A DNA stretch of 64,000 nt, taken from assembly GCF_002101735.1 (NCBI RefSeq), contig NZ_LQPE01000047.1:1-64000 (forward strand), in the 5' to 3' direction. The stretch comes from Mycobacterium kyorinense (GTDB taxonomy: Bacteria; Actinomycetota; Actinomycetes; Mycobacteriales; Mycobacteriaceae). This document shows, in pieces, positions 28,016-36,760 of the stretch (position 1 is the first letter of the stretch; each line of letters begins with the position of its first letter). Under the pieces are notes generated by a model. The model saw only the letters and a program-made list of their open reading frames with translations. It had not been told where the DNA came from and ran no database searches. Made by a program: the position numbers and the translations under genes.

Positions 28016-28707
28016 GCGAGACCGAGCTCGCGCATCCGTTCGTCGTGGGTGTGCTGCAACCGGTCGAAGAAACCCGTCAGCTGCGTCAATCCGTCGGTCC
28101 CGGACACCACCAAATCGACCAGCTCGTCATGGTCGGCCAACACGTACTGCGCCTGCGTGATCGCTTCGCCGAGCAGCCGACGGGACCACAACGCCAGCCG
28201 GCTGCGCTGTTTGGCGCTGCTGTTCACCGCTGCGCGCACCTCGGCGACCACGAACTGGGAGTGCCCGGTTTCCGACAGCGTCGCGCGCACCACGTCGGCC
28301 ACCTCGGCGGGCAGCCCGTCGGCGATTTCCAGGTATAAGTCGGCCGCCAGTGCGTCGCCGACATAGGTCTTGACCAGCGCCTCCAGCCAGGTGCTCGGCG
28401 TCGTCAGGCGGTGGTAGTCGTCGAGCGCGGAGGCATATTTCGACATGGCCGGTACGACGTCGACGCCGCGCCGTTCCAGGGCTTCGCGCAGCAACTCGTA
28501 GTGCCCCATCTCCGCGGCCGCCATCCGGGCCATCGAAATCCGGCCACGAAGGTCCGGCGCCATCCGCGCCTCGTCGGTAAGCCGGTAGAAAGCAGCGACC
28601 TCGCCGTACGCCAGCAGCGCGAACAATTCGTTGACGCCGGGATGATCGGCCGACAGTCGTGGCGGGGGCGGATCGGCCAATTCGTCGGCGCGTGAGAGCG
28701 AGGACAT
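28012..28707 (-). CDS. Ferritin-like fold protein (Rv3210c-like)
   Basis: The 231-residue all-helical product has paired acidic/His helices (RMAAAEMGHYELLREAL; LSETGHSQFVVAEV) typical of ferritin-like di-iron proteins. The spacing of Glu-x2-His pairs is consistent with a metal site near residues 67-70 and 150-153. It may be related to MiaE-like hydroxylases, but the substrate is unknown. It is divergent from the DEAD-box gene. Confidence 0.82.
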   Translation of the reverse strand: MSSLSRADELADPPPPRLSADHPGVNELFALLAYGEVAAFYRLTDEARMAPDLRGRISMARMAAAEMGHYELLREALERRGVDVVPAMSKYASALDDYHRLTTPSTWLEALVKTYVGDALAADLYLEIADGLPAEVADVVRATLSETGHSQFVVAEVRAAVNSSAKQRSRLALWSRRLLGEAITQAQYVLADHDELVDLVVSGTDGLTQLTGFFDRLQHTHDERMRELGLA

Positions 28708-28768
28708 GGCAACACTGTAGGCCCCGTCGGTGGCGACCCGGTGCGTCCAGCGGGTGTCCGCGGCCGAC

Positions 28769-28796
28769 CTGGGGGCACCACCCGCTTGCGGGGGAC
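28769..28796. repeat. GC palindromic repeat upstream of rhlE
   Basis: CTGGGGG, six bases, then CCGCTTGCGGGGG forms a strong hairpin. It is the same element as at 16848-16875. It lies in the 280-base region between the ferritin-like gene and the DEAD-box gene, in which no other signal is clear. Confidence 0.6.
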
Positions 28797-28987
28797 TATC
28801 ATGGACATCGGTGGTGGCGGTAAATCCTTACCGCCGCTACCCGCGAAATGTGCGTGCACGCAGTCGGCCCGCCTGTGAGAGTGCAGGGCCCCGCGAACCG
28901 GCATCGGATTCGACACTCAGCTCGTGCGCGCGTGACCCGCAAAACGACCTGATCGAAACCGATACCGAGAGGCACACCCGCATACGC

Positions 28988-30463
28988 ATGACTCCCGTCA
29001 CTCACGCACCTCACCTCACGTTTGCCAGTCTTGGAGTTCGCGACGAAATAGTGCGCGCACTCGCCGAAGAAGGCATCGAACATCCCTTTGCCATCCAGGA
29101 GCTCACGCTGCCGCTGGCGCTCGCCGGCGACGACGTGATCGGCCAGGCCCGCACCGGCATGGGCAAGACGTTCGGCTTCGGCGTGCCGCTGCTGCAGCGA
29201 ATCACCGACCCCGACACCGACCGCCCGCTGACCGGCATCCCGCGCGCGCTGGTCGTGGTGCCCACCCGCGAGCTGTGCCTGCAGGTCTCCGGCGACCTGG
29301 CCACCGCGGCCAAGCACCTGCACGCCGATGGCGGCCGGCGGCTGTCGGTGGTCTCCATCTACGGCGGCCGCCCCTACGAGCCGCAGATCGAGTCGCTGCG
29401 CGCCGGCGCCGACGTGGTGGTGGGCACCCCGGGCCGGCTGCTCGACCTGGCCCAGCAGGGCCACCTGCAATTGGGCGGGCTGGCGGTGCTGGTGCTCGAC
29501 GAGGCCGACGAGATGCTCGACCTGGGCTTTTTGCCCGACATCGAGCGCATCCTGCGCCAGATCCCCGAGGACCGGCAGGCGATGCTGTTCTCGGCGACCA
29601 TGCCGGACCCGATCATCACGCTGGCCCGCACGTTCATGAACCAACCGACCCACATCCGTGCCGAGGCGCCGCAGGCCTCGGCGGTGCATGACGCCACCGA
29701 GCAGTTCGTCTACCGGGCGCATGCGCTGGACAAGATCGAATTGGTGAGCCGGATATTGCAGGCCCGTGGCCGCGGCGCCACCATGATCTTCACCCGCACC
29801 AAGCGCACCGCCCAGAAGGTGGCCGACGAACTGGCCGAGCGCGGATTCGCCGTCGGCGCCGTGCACGGCGACCTCGGCCAGATCGCAAGGGAGAAGGCGC
29901 TCAAGGCATTTCGCGCCGGCGGCATCGACGTGCTGGTCGCCACCGACGTGGCCGCCCGCGGTATCGACATCGACGACGTCACCCACGTCATCAACTACCA
30001 GTGCCCCGACGACGAAAAGACCTACGTGCACCGCATCGGCCGCACCGGCCGAGCCGGTCGCACCGGCGTCGCAGTCACGTTGGTGGACTGGGACGAGCTG
30101 GCCCGCTGGGCGATGATCGACAAGGCGCTCGACCTGGGCTGCCCCGATCCGGCCGAAACCTATTCGAGCTCGCCGCACCTCTACACCGAACTGGACATCC
30201 CGACCGAGGCCCGCGGCACGGTCGGAGCGCCCCGCAAACCGCAGGCCAAGAAGGCCGCCGCCGCCGGGGACAAGCCGGCCCGCAAGAGCACCCGGTCACG
30301 GCGACGCACCCGCGGCGGCAAACCGGTAACCGGGCACCCCGCCGCGGCCACCAACGGTGACGCGCCGGCCGAAGCTCCCGCCGGCGAGGGCACGCACAGC
30401 GGCCGCCGACGTCGGCGCCGCCGGCCCCGCAAAGCGGCGGAGGTCGCCGCCAACGCCAACTGA
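28988..30463 (+). CDS. rhlE: RhlE-type DEAD-box RNA helicase
   Basis: The 491-residue product has all DEAD-box motifs: Q motif FAIQELT, ARTGMGKT, PTRELCLQ, TPGRLLDL, DEAD, SAT, ATDVAARGIDI and HRIGRTGR. A basic Lys/Arg/Ala-rich tail (about 395-491) probably binds RNA. It unwinds structured RNA in ribosome assembly or mRNA turnover. ATG at 28988 (MTPVTHAPHLTF) was preferred to the long upstream extension, which is Arg/Pro-rich and passes through the palindromic repeat. Matches Rv3211. Confidence 0.93.
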   Translation: MTPVTHAPHLTFASLGVRDEIVRALAEEGIEHPFAIQELTLPLALAGDDVIGQARTGMGKTFGFGVPLLQRITDPDTDRPLTGIPRALVVVPTRELCLQVSGDLATAAKHLHADGGRRLSVVSIYGGRPYEPQIESLRAGADVVVGTPGRLLDLAQQGHLQLGGLAVLVLDEADEMLDLGFLPDIERILRQIPEDRQAMLFSATMPDPIITLARTFMNQPTHIRAEAPQASAVHDATEQFVYRAHALDKIELVSRILQARGRGATMIFTRTKRTAQKVADELAERGFAVGAVHGDLGQIAREKALKAFRAGGIDVLVATDVAARGIDIDDVTHVINYQCPDDEKTYVHRIGRTGRAGRTGVAVTLVDWDELARWAMIDKALDLGCPDPAETYSSSPHLYTELDIPTEARGTVGAPRKPQAKKAAAAGDKPARKSTRSRRRTRGGKPVTGHPAAATNGDAPAEAPAGEGTHSGRRRRRRRPRKAAEVAANAN

Positions 30464-30486
30464 GTCGGCTCGCCGCCCGCCGCCCG

Positions 30487-31701
30487 ATGGTCAAACCCGA
30501 ACGCCGCAGCAGGGCCGACATGGTGGCCGCCGCCGCGATCGTGGGCGTCGTCGCGGTGGTGGCAGCGCTGATCTGGTGGACCAGCGACGCGAGGGCCACC
30601 AGCAGCCGACCCGCCGCAGTACCGATACCCGCCCCGAGCACGGCCCGTGAGGTGCCCGCGTCGGTCAAGCAACTCTGGACAGCGCCGAGCGCAGCGACCA
30701 GCCTCCCGGTGGTGGTCGCCGGCGCTGTGGTCACGGGCGACGGGCAGTCGGTGCAGGGCCGTGATCCGGCCAGCGGCGACGTGCGCTGGAGCTACTCGCG
30801 CAACCGGCGGCTGTGCGCGGTGTCCTGGGTCTACCGCTACGCCGTCGCCGTCTATCCCGACGACCGCGGCTGCGGACAGGTCAGCACCATCGACGCCTCC
30901 ACCGGCCGCCGCGGGCCGGCGCGCAGCAGCTACGCCGACAAGCAGGTCGACGTCTCCTCCGACGGCACGACCGTGCTGTCGGCGGGGAAGACGCGGCTGG
31001 AGCTGTGGCGCTCGGACATGGTCCGGATGCTGTCCTACGGCGAGATCGACGCCCGGGTGAAGCCGTCGTCGCAGGGGTTGCACACCGGATGCACGCTGAC
31101 GTCGGCGGCGGCCAGCTCGTCGGCCGTGTCGGTACTGGAAGCATGCCCCAAGCAGGCCGATCTGCGGCTGACGCTGCTGCGGCCGAGCAAGGAAGAAGAC
31201 GAACCCGAGCAGCGGTATGTGCCCGAGCCGGGAATCGGCGCCGGGTCGGGCGCCCGGGTGCTGGCCGTGTCGGACACCACCACGGCCGTCTACCTGCCGT
31301 CTCCGCAGCCCCGGGTCGAGGTGGTCGATGCATCGGGCACCACTGTGGCGAGCACGGTGCTGCCCAAGCAGCCGATGCCGTCGAACGTGGTGTCTCGGCT
31401 GGGCAACCTGGTGAGCTGGTGGACTGGCGACGCGGTGCTGGTGTTCGACGCGGCGACGCTGACCTACCGCTACACGGTCGCGCCCGACGATCCGGTCGTC
31501 CCGGTGGGTCCGGCGACCGTCATGGCGGGCCGGCTGCTGGTCCCGGTCGCTGGCGGGATCGGTGTCTATGACCCGGCTACCGGCGCGCACGAACGCGATA
31601 TCCCGGTCGAGCGGCCGCCGGGTACGGCGCCGGTGATTCCCGCCGTATCGGGCTCGCAGATTCTCGAGCAGCGCGGCGACTCCGTCGTCGCACTCGGCTA
31701 A
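30487..31701 (+). CDS. Membrane-anchored beta-propeller-like protein (Rv3212-like)
   Basis: The 404-residue product has one N-terminal membrane helix (about 13-33) and a large extracytoplasmic domain. Recurrent strands such as GRDPASGDVRWSYSR, TIDASTGRRG, VVDASGTTVAS and VFDAATLTYRY suggest a PQQ-type beta-propeller. Paired Cys (CAVSW, CGQV, CTLT, CPKQ) probably form disulfides. Function unknown. It is 23 bases after rhlE. Its stop overlaps the convergent ParA-like gene by 4 bases. Confidence 0.85.
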   Translation: MVKPERRSRADMVAAAAIVGVVAVVAALIWWTSDARATSSRPAAVPIPAPSTAREVPASVKQLWTAPSAATSLPVVVAGAVVTGDGQSVQGRDPASGDVRWSYSRNRRLCAVSWVYRYAVAVYPDDRGCGQVSTIDASTGRRGPARSSYADKQVDVSSDGTTVLSAGKTRLELWRSDMVRMLSYGEIDARVKPSSQGLHTGCTLTSAAASSSAVSVLEACPKQADLRLTLLRPSKEEDEPEQRYVPEPGIGAGSGARVLAVSDTTTAVYLPSPQPRVEVVDASGTTVASTVLPKQPMPSNVVSRLGNLVSWWTGDAVLVFDAATLTYRYTVAPDDPVVPVGPATVMAGRLLVPVAGGIGVYDPATGAHERDIPVERPPGTAPVIPAVSGSQILEQRGDSVVALG

Positions 31702-32501
31702 GAGATCTCGGGCGTGAACGTCGGCAGCGGCTTGCCGGACTTCCAGTGCTTGAGCAGAGCATGGGCCAGCTCGCGGTAGGCCACCGAGCCCTTGTTCTTG
31801 CGTGCCGCCATCACCGACGACCCCGACGCGCTGGCCTCGGCGAAGCGCACTGTCCGCGGGATCGGCGGCGCCAGCACCGGCAGGTCGTAGCGGTCGGCGA
31901 CGTCGAGCAGCACGTCGCGGGTGTGGGTGGTGCGGGGGTCGTACAGGGTCGGCAGCGCACCCAATAGGCGCAGGCGCGGGTTGGTGATCTGCTGGACGTC
32001 GGCGACTGTGCGCAGGAACTGCCCGACGCCGCGGTGCGCCAGCGTCTCGCACTGCAGCGGCACCATCACCTCGTCCGCGGCGGTCAGCCCGTTGAGCGTC
32101 AGCACCCCCAGCGACGGTGGGCAATCGACGACGACCACGTCGAACTGGTCGGCGAGCTTGTCCAGCGCGCGCTTGAGCGCGTACTCGCGGCCGGCCCGCA
32201 TCAGCAGCATCGCCTCGGCGCCCGCCAGGTCGATGTTGGCGGGCAACAGTGTCATGCCCTCCGCGGTGTCGACCAGCGCGGCATTGGGCTCCACCTCGCC
32301 GAGCAGCACCTCATGCACCGACACCGGCAGCTTGTCGGGATCGTGGCCGAGCGAGAAGGTCAGACAGCCCTGCGGATCGAGATCGACGAGCAGTACTCGC
32401 CGTCCCTTGTCCACCATCGCGGCTCCCAGCGAGGCCACCGTCGTCGTCTTGGCCACCCCGCCCTTCTGGTTGGCCACCGCCAGTACCCGGGTCTCTGCCA
32501 T
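31698..32501 (-). CDS. ParA/Soj-like partition ATPase (Rv3213c-like)
   Basis: The 267-residue product has the deviant Walker A KGGVAKTT (about 13-20), a Walker A-prime region LLVDLDPQGCLT and Walker B VVVDCPPSLG. It is an orphan ParA/MinD family ATPase with no parB or parS nearby, so a chromosome-partition role is unproven; positioning of another cellular cargo is possible. ATG at 32499-32501 gives the orthologue N-terminus MAETRVLAVANQ. gpm2 is divergent. Confidence 0.9.
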   Translation of the reverse strand: MAETRVLAVANQKGGVAKTTTVASLGAAMVDKGRRVLLVDLDPQGCLTFSLGHDPDKLPVSVHEVLLGEVEPNAALVDTAEGMTLLPANIDLAGAEAMLLMRAGREYALKRALDKLADQFDVVVVDCPPSLGVLTLNGLTAADEVMVPLQCETLAHRGVGQFLRTVADVQQITNPRLRLLGALPTLYDPRTTHTRDVLLDVADRYDLPVLAPPIPRTVRFAEASASGSSVMAARKNKGSVAYRELAHALLKHWKSGKPLPTFTPEIS

Positions 32502-32621
32502 CAAGCGCCGCTCCTCCTGTCCGCTTCGCGTCGTCGCCGGCGCGGCCACACGGCCATCCTGGCATCTTCCCCATCCTGCCCGCGCGTCAATCGCGATGCG
32601 TTTCAGGCAGAATCGGTCGGC

Positions 32622-33212
32622 ATGGGCGTAGAGAACCATCGACTGGTACTGCTGCGCCACGGCGAAACCGAATGGTCGAAGTCCGGCCAGCACACCAGCC
32701 GCACCGATCTCGAGCTCACCGACGACGGACGCCGCCAGGCCGCGGCCGCCGGGCGGGCACTCGCAGAACTGCACCTGGATCGCCCGCTCGTGATCACCAG
32801 CCCCCGCCAACGGGCCGTGTCGACCGCCGAACTGGCGGGGCTGGCCATCGACGAGAAGTCGCCCCTGATCGCTGAGTGGGATTACGGATCCTACGAGGGC
32901 CTGACGACTGCGCAGATCCGCCGATCCGACCCGGAGTGGTTGGTGTGGACACACGGTTGCCCCGACGGCGAGACCGTCGCCCAGGCTACCGAGCGCGCCG
33001 ACGCGGCCGTCGCGCTCGCACTCGGGCACATGGCGGCGCACGACGTGCTGTTCGTCGGGCACGGTCACTTCTCCCGGGCGGTGATCGCGCGCTGGCTCGA
33101 GCTGCCGCTGCGCGACGGGATCCGATTCGGCATGGTCGCCGGTGCGATCGCGGTGTGCGGCTTCGAGCACGGAGTCCGGCAGCTCGTCGCGCTCACCCTT
33201 CCGCGCCCATGA
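32622..33212 (+). CDS. gpm2: Phosphoglycerate-mutase-like acid phosphatase Gpm2
   Basis: The 196-residue product has the histidine-phosphatase signature LLRHGETEW (His near residue 13), the second catalytic His in FVGHGHFSR, and Glu in EWDYGSYEG. The M. tuberculosis orthologue Rv3214 behaves as a broad-specificity acid phosphatase rather than a mutase. Its stop overlaps the entC start (ATGA), beginning a three-gene coupled run gpm2-entC-GNAT. Confidence 0.9.
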   Translation: MGVENHRLVLLRHGETEWSKSGQHTSRTDLELTDDGRRQAAAAGRALAELHLDRPLVITSPRQRAVSTAELAGLAIDEKSPLIAEWDYGSYEGLTTAQIRRSDPEWLVWTHGCPDGETVAQATERADAAVALALGHMAAHDVLFVGHGHFSRAVIARWLELPLRDGIRFGMVAGAIAVCGFEHGVRQLVALTLPRP

Positions 33213-34306
33213 GTGCCGAGCCGCCGTTCGTGTTGTGCGGGCCGGCCGGGGTTCTGGTTGCCGACGGCGTACGGGCGGCCTACCACGACGTGCCCGCCGC
33301 GCAGGCCGCACTGCGCTCCGGTGCGGCACCAATCGTGGTGGGCGCGTTGCCATTTGAACTTGCTCAGCCCGCTGCATTGATGACGCCGCGAGCCGTGCGG
33401 CATTTCGATGCGCTGCCTGGCTGGCCTGCCGACCCACTGCCGGGCGTGCACATCGCCGGGGCAGTGCCCGCACCCGAGGAACACCGCGCCCGGGTGCGAC
33501 GCGCCTGCGACCAACTGAACGCACCGGGCAGTGCCCTGCAGAAGGTGGTGCTGGCCCGCGCCTTGCGTCTGGCCGCCGACGGCCCGCTGGACGCCCGCGT
33601 CATCCTGCGCCGGCTGGCCGCCAAAGACCCTGCCGCCTACGGCTATCTGGTCGATTTGACGGCGGCGGGCGACCGGTTCACGGGCATGGCGCTGATCGGC
33701 GCCAGCCCCGAGCTGCTGGTGGCACGCGACGGCGGCCGGGTGACGTGCCGGCCGTTCGCCGGCTCGGCGCCACGTTCCGCTGATCCCGAGCTCGACGCCG
33801 CCGCCGCTGCCGCACTGGCCGATTCGGGCAAGAACCGCCACGAGCATCAACTGGTCATCGACGCGATGGTCGAAGCGCTGCGGCCGCTGTGCACCGAGCT
33901 GACGATCGCGCCCACCCCGCAGCTAAGCCGCACCGCGGCGCTCTGGCACCTGAGCACACCGATCAGCGGACTGCTGCGCGATACGTCGACCACGGCAATG
34001 GATTTGGCGTTGGCGCTGCATCCCACCCCGGCGGTCGGCGGGGTGCCGACCGATGCCGCGGCCCGGCTCATCGGCGAACTGGAGGGCGACCGCGGCTTTT
34101 ACGCCGGCGCGGTCGGTTGGTGCGACGCCCGCGGCGACGGACGGTGGGTGGTGTCCATCCGCTGCGCCCAGCTGTCCGCCGACCGCCGGAGCGCACTCGC
34201 CCACTGCGGGGGTGGCATCGTGGCCGAGTCGGATCCCGACGACGAACTGACCGAGACAACAACGAAATTCGTCACCATCCTGACCGCGCTGGGAGTTCAG
34301 CCGTGA
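33209..34306 (+). CDS. entC: Isochorismate synthase
   Basis: The 365-residue chorismate-binding enzyme has QKVVLARAL, GASPELLV, RPFAGSAPR, GKNRHEHQLVID, HPTPAVGGVP and DRGFYAGAVGW, which together carry the general acid and base and the Mg2+ ligands of EntC/MenF enzymes. It converts chorismate to isochorismate for menaquinone or salicylate-type products. It is translationally coupled to gpm2 upstream and to the acetyltransferase downstream by 4-base overlaps. Confidence 0.93.
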   Translation: MSAEPPFVLCGPAGVLVADGVRAAYHDVPAAQAALRSGAAPIVVGALPFELAQPAALMTPRAVRHFDALPGWPADPLPGVHIAGAVPAPEEHRARVRRACDQLNAPGSALQKVVLARALRLAADGPLDARVILRRLAAKDPAAYGYLVDLTAAGDRFTGMALIGASPELLVARDGGRVTCRPFAGSAPRSADPELDAAAAAALADSGKNRHEHQLVIDAMVEALRPLCTELTIAPTPQLSRTAALWHLSTPISGLLRDTSTTAMDLALALHPTPAVGGVPTDAAARLIGELEGDRGFYAGAVGWCDARGDGRWVVSIRCAQLSADRRSALAHCGGGIVAESDPDDELTETTTKFVTILTALGVQP

Positions 34307-34785
34307 CGACGCGCATCCGCCGCGCCGCGCCCACCGACGCCGCGGCAATCACCGCGATGATCCACCAGCTGGCCGACTTCGAGCAGGCTCCGGACCAGTG
34401 CACCGTCACCGAAACACAAATCCGCGCAGCGCTTTTCGACGAGCCGACCACGCTTCGTGGGCACGTCGCCGAGGTGGACGGCGAGGTGGCCGCAACAGCC
34501 CTGTGGTTCCTCAACTTCTCCACCTGGGACGGCGTAGCGGGAATCTATTTGGAGGACTTGTACGTTCGCCCCGAGTTTCGCCGTCGCGGGCTGGCCCGCG
34601 CGCTGCTGTCAGCGCTGGCCCGCGAATGCCTCGAACGCGGCTACAGCCGGCTGTCGTGGGCGGTGCTGAACTGGAACACCGCCGCGATCGCGCTGTACGA
34701 CAGCATCGGGGGTCGGCCGCAGTCGCAGTGGACCACCTACCGGCTGTCGGGTCCGGAGCTGGTAGAGCTGGCGGGGCCTCGCTGA
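34303..34785 (+). CDS. GNAT N-acetyltransferase (Rv3216-like)
   Basis: The 160-residue product has the acetyl-CoA loop LYVRPEFRRRGLARAL (about 86-101) and a C-terminal NWNTAAIALYDSIGG, typical of the diamine-acetyltransferase-like branch of GNAT enzymes. Substrate unknown. The GTG start overlaps the entC stop. Its last 49 bases overlap the 3' end of the convergent membrane-protein gene, an unusually long coding overlap. Confidence 0.9.
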   Translation: MTTRIRRAAPTDAAAITAMIHQLADFEQAPDQCTVTETQIRAALFDEPTTLRGHVAEVDGEVAATALWFLNFSTWDGVAGIYLEDLYVRPEFRRRGLARALLSALARECLERGYSRLSWAVLNWNTAAIALYDSIGGRPQSQWTTYRLSGPELVELAGPR

Positions 34786-35159
34786 TCCCCGGAAATCCAG
34801 CGCAGGGCGGGCGGACTGAGCAGCAACACCAACACGGCCAGCGCCACGACGCCCAACGGAATCCCCGCCAGCGGCCGGTGTGAGCCGACCGCGAGGTACC
34901 ACGCGACCGGCAGCAGCAACAATTCGGCGAACACCGCCGGTCCGCGGCCCCAACGCCGACCGACCAGCAGGGCGCACCCCGCGGCCAGCACGCCGCCGCC
35001 GATCAGCGCGAACCACACGGCCGTACCGAAACCGTTGACCACACGCTGGTCAGCTCCGCCGAGACCGCGCAGCAGAAGCACCGCGGCCACCACCAGCGCC
35101 GCCGCGCCCTGCAGGGCCACCACCAGTCCTGCCCCACGCACGCCGGCCGGAACACTCAC
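34737..35159 (-). CDS. Four-helix membrane protein (Rv3217c-like)
   Basis: The 140-residue product has four hydrophobic helices (about 8-28, 45-62, 74-90, 97-115) and a short Ser-rich tail. No functional motif. The GTG at 35157-35159 was chosen at the point where the hydrophobic protein begins; the upstream open frame is antisense to the lipid kinase. It overlaps the acetyltransferase by 49 bases tail to tail. Confidence 0.8.
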   Translation of the reverse strand: MSVPAGVRGAGLVVALQGAAALVVAAVLLLRGLGGADQRVVNGFGTAVWFALIGGGVLAAGCALLVGRRWGRGPAVFAELLLLPVAWYLAVGSHRPLAGIPLGVVALAVLVLLLSPPALRWISGDQRGPASSTSSGPDSR

Positions 35160-35220
35160 AGCGTCAGCGTAGCCACCTACTCCCGTGGGATTTTCGCGAT
35201 CGCCGCTAGGCTTTTGCGTC

Positions 35221-36195
35221 ATGCGCGCCGTGCTGATCGTCAACCCCACTGCGACGTCGACGACCCCGGCAGGGCGGGACCTTTTGGCGCACGCGCTCAA
35301 AAGCCGTCTGCAACTGCGGGTCGAGCACACCACCCATCGAGGTCACGGTGGCGAGATCGCCCAGGCCGCCACCGAAGAGGGGGTCGACCTGCTCGTCGTG
35401 CACGGCGGCGACGGCACGGTGAGCAACGTGGTCAACGGCCTGCTCGGGCGACCGGGCCGGCTACCGACGGGCCATGTCCCGGCGGTGGCCATCGTGCCGG
35501 GGGGGTCGGCCAACGTGCTGGCCCGCTCGTTGGGGATCTCGCCAGACCCGCTCAACGCGACCAACCAGCTCATCGGGCTACTCGACCAGTTCGGCCACCA
35601 GCAGAAATGGCGCCGGATCGGCGTGATCGACTGCGGCGAGCGGTGGGCGGTGCTCAACGCCGGGATGGGCGTCGACGCCGAGGTGGTGAAGGCGGTCGAG
35701 GCGCAGCGCGAGAAGGGCCGCAAGGTCACCGCTGCGCGCTACATCCGCACCGCCGTACCGGCCGCGCTGGCCACCACCCGGCGGGAGCCGACGCTGACCC
35801 TGCACTTGCCGGGCCGCGACCCGGTGTCGGGCGTGCATTTCGTGTTCGTGTCGAACTCCAGCCCATGGACGTATGCCAACAACCGGCCCATCTGGACCAA
35901 CCCCGACTGCAGGTTCGAGGGCGGGCTGGGGGTGTTCGGCGTCACGAGCATGAAGGTGATCCCCACCTTGCGGATCGTCCGGCAGATGTTTGCCAAGCGG
36001 CCCAAGATGCAGGCCAAGCAGCTGGTCCGCGACGACGACGCGGCCTGCGTGCGGGTCACTTGCGACGGTCCGCCGATCGCCAGCCAATTCGACGGCGATT
36101 ACCTAGGTGTACGGGAGGAGATGACGTTCCGGGCCGTCCGCGACGCGCTGGCCGTCGTCGCACCACCGGCGAAAAGCCCGCCTGACCTGCGCTAA
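35221..36195 (+). CDS. Diacylglycerol-kinase-like lipid kinase (Rv3218-like)
   Basis: The 324-residue product has NPTA, the ATP loop VVHGGDGTVSNVVNGL (about 59-74), PGGSANVLARSLG and the C-terminal beta-sandwich domain ending near FDGDYLGVREEMTFRAV, all features of the DgkB/YegS family. It probably phosphorylates diacylglycerol or a related lipid at the membrane. It is followed by a 235-base whiB1 promoter region. Confidence 0.92.
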   Translation: MRAVLIVNPTATSTTPAGRDLLAHALKSRLQLRVEHTTHRGHGGEIAQAATEEGVDLLVVHGGDGTVSNVVNGLLGRPGRLPTGHVPAVAIVPGGSANVLARSLGISPDPLNATNQLIGLLDQFGHQQKWRRIGVIDCGERWAVLNAGMGVDAEVVKAVEAQREKGRKVTAARYIRTAVPAALATTRREPTLTLHLPGRDPVSGVHFVFVSNSSPWTYANNRPIWTNPDCRFEGGLGVFGVTSMKVIPTLRIVRQMFAKRPKMQAKQLVRDDDAACVRVTCDGPPIASQFDGDYLGVREEMTFRAVRDALAVVAPPAKSPPDLR

Positions 36196-36267
36196 CGTAA
36201 AATCGGGAGGGCAAATGCCCTGTCATACTAGTACAGCTGGTTAAGGGATTTGGTAACAGATCCTCAA

Positions 36268-36283
36268 AGTGAGATTGCCCACG
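36268..36283 (+). promoter_or_regulatory. Probable CRP site in the whiB1 promoter
   Basis: AGTGAGATTGCCCACG fits the mycobacterial CRP consensus (TGTGA-N6-TCACA) in most positions and lies about 150 bases before whiB1. In M. tuberculosis whiB1 is controlled by CRP (Rv3676) through sites in the same region. A further half-site, TGTGA, lies at about 36316. Confidence 0.6.
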
Positions 36284-36430
36284 GACCAACGCACGCTATT
36301 GACATCTGTTGAGCCTGTGAAACGATCGAAACATCGCGTGCAACGGTACGGAAATTTTCTTGTGCCCGCGTTAACAGCCGAAGAAAAAACCGGTGCGCTG
36401 TGCTGCGCACTTAGTGAGGAGTAACGACGT

Positions 36431-36685
36431 ATGGATTGGCGCCACAAGGCGGTCTGTCGCGACGAGGACCCGGAGCTGTTCTTCCCGGTGGGGAACAGTG
36501 GACCGGCGCTCGCCCAGATCGCCGACGCGAAACTGGTCTGTAACCGCTGCCCGGTGACCACCGAATGCTTGTCCTGGGCGCTCAACACCGGCCAGGACTC
36601 CGGCGTGTGGGGCGGCATGAGCGAAGACGAACGTCGCGCGCTGAAGCGCCGCAACGCCCGGACGAAGGCCCGCAGCGGAGTCTGA
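36431..36685 (+). CDS. whiB1: WhiB1 iron-sulfur transcription factor
   Basis: The 84-residue product has Cys9, Cys37, Cys40 and Cys46, the SGVWGG turn and a basic C-terminus (RRALKRRNARTKARS). WhiB1 carries a nitric-oxide-sensitive [4Fe-4S] cluster, binds sigma-A and is essential in M. tuberculosis. GAGGAG precedes the start by eight bases. A strong hairpin follows the gene. Confidence 0.97.
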   Translation: MDWRHKAVCRDEDPELFFPVGNSGPALAQIADAKLVCNRCPVTTECLSWALNTGQDSGVWGGMSEDERRALKRRNARTKARSGV

Positions 36686-36704
36686 CGCAAAACCCGGTTT
36701 AACT

Positions 36705-36735
36705 CTCGCGGCCCCGACAGTGTCGGGGCCGCGAG
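36705..36735. terminator. Bidirectional hairpin terminator after whiB1
   Basis: A 31-base near-perfect palindrome, CTCGCGGCCCCGACA facing TGTCGGGGCCGCGAG, lies between the stops of whiB1 and convergent pdtaS. The stem is 13-15 bp. No long U-tract follows, as is common for mycobacterial terminators. Confidence 0.8.
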
Positions 36736-36760
36736 CTTGCGTACGGGGTCGCCACGCAAC

